Positions 6,557-7,264 of a stretch of 7,264 nt of DNA are shown in pieces. The position numbers and the translations under genes were made by a program. Location of the stretch: the NCBI GenBank assembly GCA_021811505.1, contig JAJZOM010000144.1:1-7264 (forward strand). The letters run 5' to 3'. Within the stretch, counting starts at the first letter, position 1. Each line of letters starts with the position of its first letter. This DNA is from Thermoplasmata archaeon (GTDB taxonomy: Archaea > Thermoplasmatota > Thermoplasmata > Thermoplasmatales > Thermoplasmataceae). The notes under the pieces are model-generated. The model had not been told where the DNA came from. It saw nothing but the letters and a program-made list of their open reading frames with translations, and ran no database searches.

Positions 6557-6562
6557 GGTGGT
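6557..6562 (+). promoter_or_regulatory. Ribosome binding site of the winged-helix gene
   Basis: GGTGGT lies 5 nt before the ATG at 6568. It is part of the word GTGGTCTC (6558-6565), repeated exactly at 6794-6801 after the stop codon. Confidence 0.5.
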
Positions 6563-6567
6563 CTCTG

Positions 6568-6783
6568 ATGGCCGATCTGAATCCTAATGAAAAGAAAGTA
6601 TATGATGCCATAAAGAAGCTGGGAGCTATTTCCGAGGACAAGGTAAAATCTGCTGATGACATAATGAAATCAGCTGCAGTTGGCAAAGCGATAGTTACTT
6701 CTTCGCTTCAGACCCTGGCAACTAAAGGCTATGTAAAAAGAGTTGCAAGATCAAAGAGCGCAGGATATTACGTACTTAAGTGA
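6568..6783 (+). CDS. Small winged helix-turn-helix DNA-binding protein
   Basis: The 71-residue protein consists of little more than one winged-helix domain. Helix 1 is about residues 5-19 (PNEKKVYDAIKKLGA), helix 2 about 28-37 (SADDIMKSAA), and the likely recognition helix about 39-53 (GKAIVTSSLQTLATKG). It ends in a two-stranded wing, YVKRVARSKSAGYYVLK. It is basic (14 Lys/Arg against about 7 Asp/Glu), with no Cys and no ligand or dimer domain. The family is unknown to me by name; such compact basic winged-helix proteins may be transcription regulators or abundant chromatin proteins. A strong TATA box, a clear ribosome site and a compact terminator-like structure suggest high expression from a single-gene transcript. 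The ATG start is well supported. The DNA-binding fold is confident; the specific role is not known. Confidence 0.85.
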   Translation: MADLNPNEKKVYDAIKKLGAISEDKVKSADDIMKSAAVGKAIVTSSLQTLATKGYVKRVARSKSAGYYVLK

Positions 6784-6801
6784 GACCTTTTTTGTGGTCT
6801 C
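6782..6801 (+). terminator. Hairpin and T-run after the winged-helix gene
   Basis: GAGACC and GGTCTC form a perfect 6-bp inverted repeat whose loop is TTTTTTGT; the left arm starts inside the stop codon. The T-run itself (6788-6793) resembles an archaeal oligo-T terminator. The right arm can alternatively fold as GTGG-TCT-CCAC (6794-6804), so two exclusive hairpins are possible. A second T-rich stretch is at about 6818-6828. Confidence 0.42.
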
Positions 6802-6861
6802 CACCAATTAGATACGTTTATATTTTTCGTTTACATATTTTAACTATATCGAAGCCCTGTA

Positions 6862-6886
6862 AGTGATTCACTACATAACTATGTAG
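6862..6886. promoter_or_regulatory. Two abutting palindromes upstream of the DUF373 promoter
   Basis: AGTGA-T-TCACT (6862-6872) overlaps by two bases CTACATA-AC-TATGTAG (6871-6886), the latter with perfect 7-bp arms. Both end about 10 bp upstream of the TATA box at 6896, where archaeal activators commonly bind. They are a good candidate operator pair. Confidence 0.45.
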
Positions 6887-6895
6887 GATGTAACC

Positions 6896-6905
6896 CATAT
6901 ATAGG
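6896..6905 (+). promoter_or_regulatory. TATA box of the DUF373 gene
   Basis: CATATATAGG sits so that transcription would begin near 6926, about 9 nt before the ATG at 6935. The leader would be very short with no ribosome site. The AGGAG at 6903-6907 would then be promoter DNA, not transcribed. Confidence 0.45.
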
Positions 6906-6934
6906 AGCTGCACGATGAAAGAGCGGAATAAAAA

Positions 6935-7264
6935 ATGACCACATTGGTCCTGAATGTCGACAGAGATAACGATTATGGAGAAAAGGCCGGAATAGTAGGC
7001 CCCATAGTAGGTTACGAGGCATGTTACAATGCCGCTCTGAAACTTATCTCTGCTGATCCAGAAGATTCTGATGCAAATGCTTTATTCGGAGGCATCAGGC
7101 ACTATGCTGATCTCATGAAGCAGGGTATCCCTGCAGAAATCGCTCTGATTACCGGAGACATGGATGTGGGGCAGGTCTCTGATGAGATAATAGGTAAACA
7201 GCTTGACCTTCTTCTTTCAGGCAATGAATTTGAAGATGTAATATTGGTGACAGACGGAGCGGAA
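6935..7264 (+). CDS. DUF373 family protein (archaeal, predicted membrane protein), N-terminal part
   Basis: The 110 visible codons match the soluble N-terminal part of the archaeal DUF373 family: TLVLNVDRDNDYGEKAGIVG (3-22), GYEACYNAALKLISADPEDSDANALFGGI, an ITGDMDVG segment, and VILVTDGAE at the window edge. Family members usually continue into several membrane helices, which would lie outside the window. Their function is not known; the repeated Asp-rich turns (VDRDND, DPEDSDAN, GDMDVG, VTDGAE) suggest a nucleotide- or metal-binding alpha/beta domain, but that is inference. An in-frame TAA two codons upstream (6929-6931) fixes the ATG at 6935. The gene reads off the right edge and is not broken within the window. 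Confidence 0.9.
   Translation, partial: MTTLVLNVDRDNDYGEKAGIVGPIVGYEACYNAALKLISADPEDSDANALFGGIRHYADLMKQGIPAEIALITGDMDVGQVSDEIIGKQLDLLLSGNEFEDVILVTDGAE

Noticed and set aside
7174..7184. GGTCTCTGATG shared with the winged-helix start region (6560-6570)
   Set aside because: This 11-base match lies inside DUF373 coding sequence (QVSDE codons) and is most likely chance.
1..7264. CRISPR array, tRNA or rRNA genes
   Set aside because: No regularly spaced repeats, no tRNA arm or CCA-end pattern, and no conserved rRNA segments were found on reading either strand.

Overview
The window looks like a piece of a thermoplasmatal (Thermoplasma/Ferroplasma-like) archaeal chromosome. It carries an archaeal replication factor C small subunit, an archaeal-type HMG-CoA synthase / thiolase / DUF35 gene set, an archaeal DUF373 protein, AT-rich TATA boxes about 26 bp ahead of several starts, and Shine-Dalgarno cores of the GGTG(A) type. 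The lineage is inferred from gene content and style; no database search was possible.

Layout, left to right. Positions 1-535 (minus) hold the N-terminal 178 codons of rfcS, running off the left edge. Positions 536-1043 are mostly non-coding, with an open stretch (598-915) that may be a decayed transposase-like HTH gene. A MOSC-domain protein follows (1044-1628, minus), then about 460 bp with no convincing gene (1629-2094). purN lies at 2095-2715 (plus) and overlaps the 3' end of a membrane CPBP-family protease (2696-3691, minus) tail to tail. Upstream of the protease on the same strand lies a tight cluster: DUF35 zinc-ribbon/OB protein (3725-4126), thiolase-family protein (4127-5290) and HMG-CoA synthase (5283-6338), transcribed leftward from a promoter near 6375. 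On the other side of that promoter region a 71-aa winged-helix protein (6568-6783, plus) has a strong-looking promoter, and a DUF373 membrane-family gene starts at 6935 (plus) and runs off the right edge.

The metabolic core is the first committed part of the mevalonate route: thiolase and HMG-CoA synthase, held together in other archaea by a DUF35 protein, make HMG-CoA for isoprenoid lipids. HMG-CoA synthase keeps its Glu/Cys/His catalytic residues. The thiolase-family partner does not: the position of the nucleophilic Cys reads Thr and the His of the GHP motif reads Asn. This is the most interesting observation in the window, because it suggests that this subunit is a scaffold or has another chemistry, and that acetoacetyl-CoA comes from elsewhere. 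A CPBP (Rce1-like) protease gene immediately downstream is a second point of interest. Other notable signals are palindromes beside the rfcS and DUF373 promoters and GTCTC/GAGAC repeats around the winged-helix gene.
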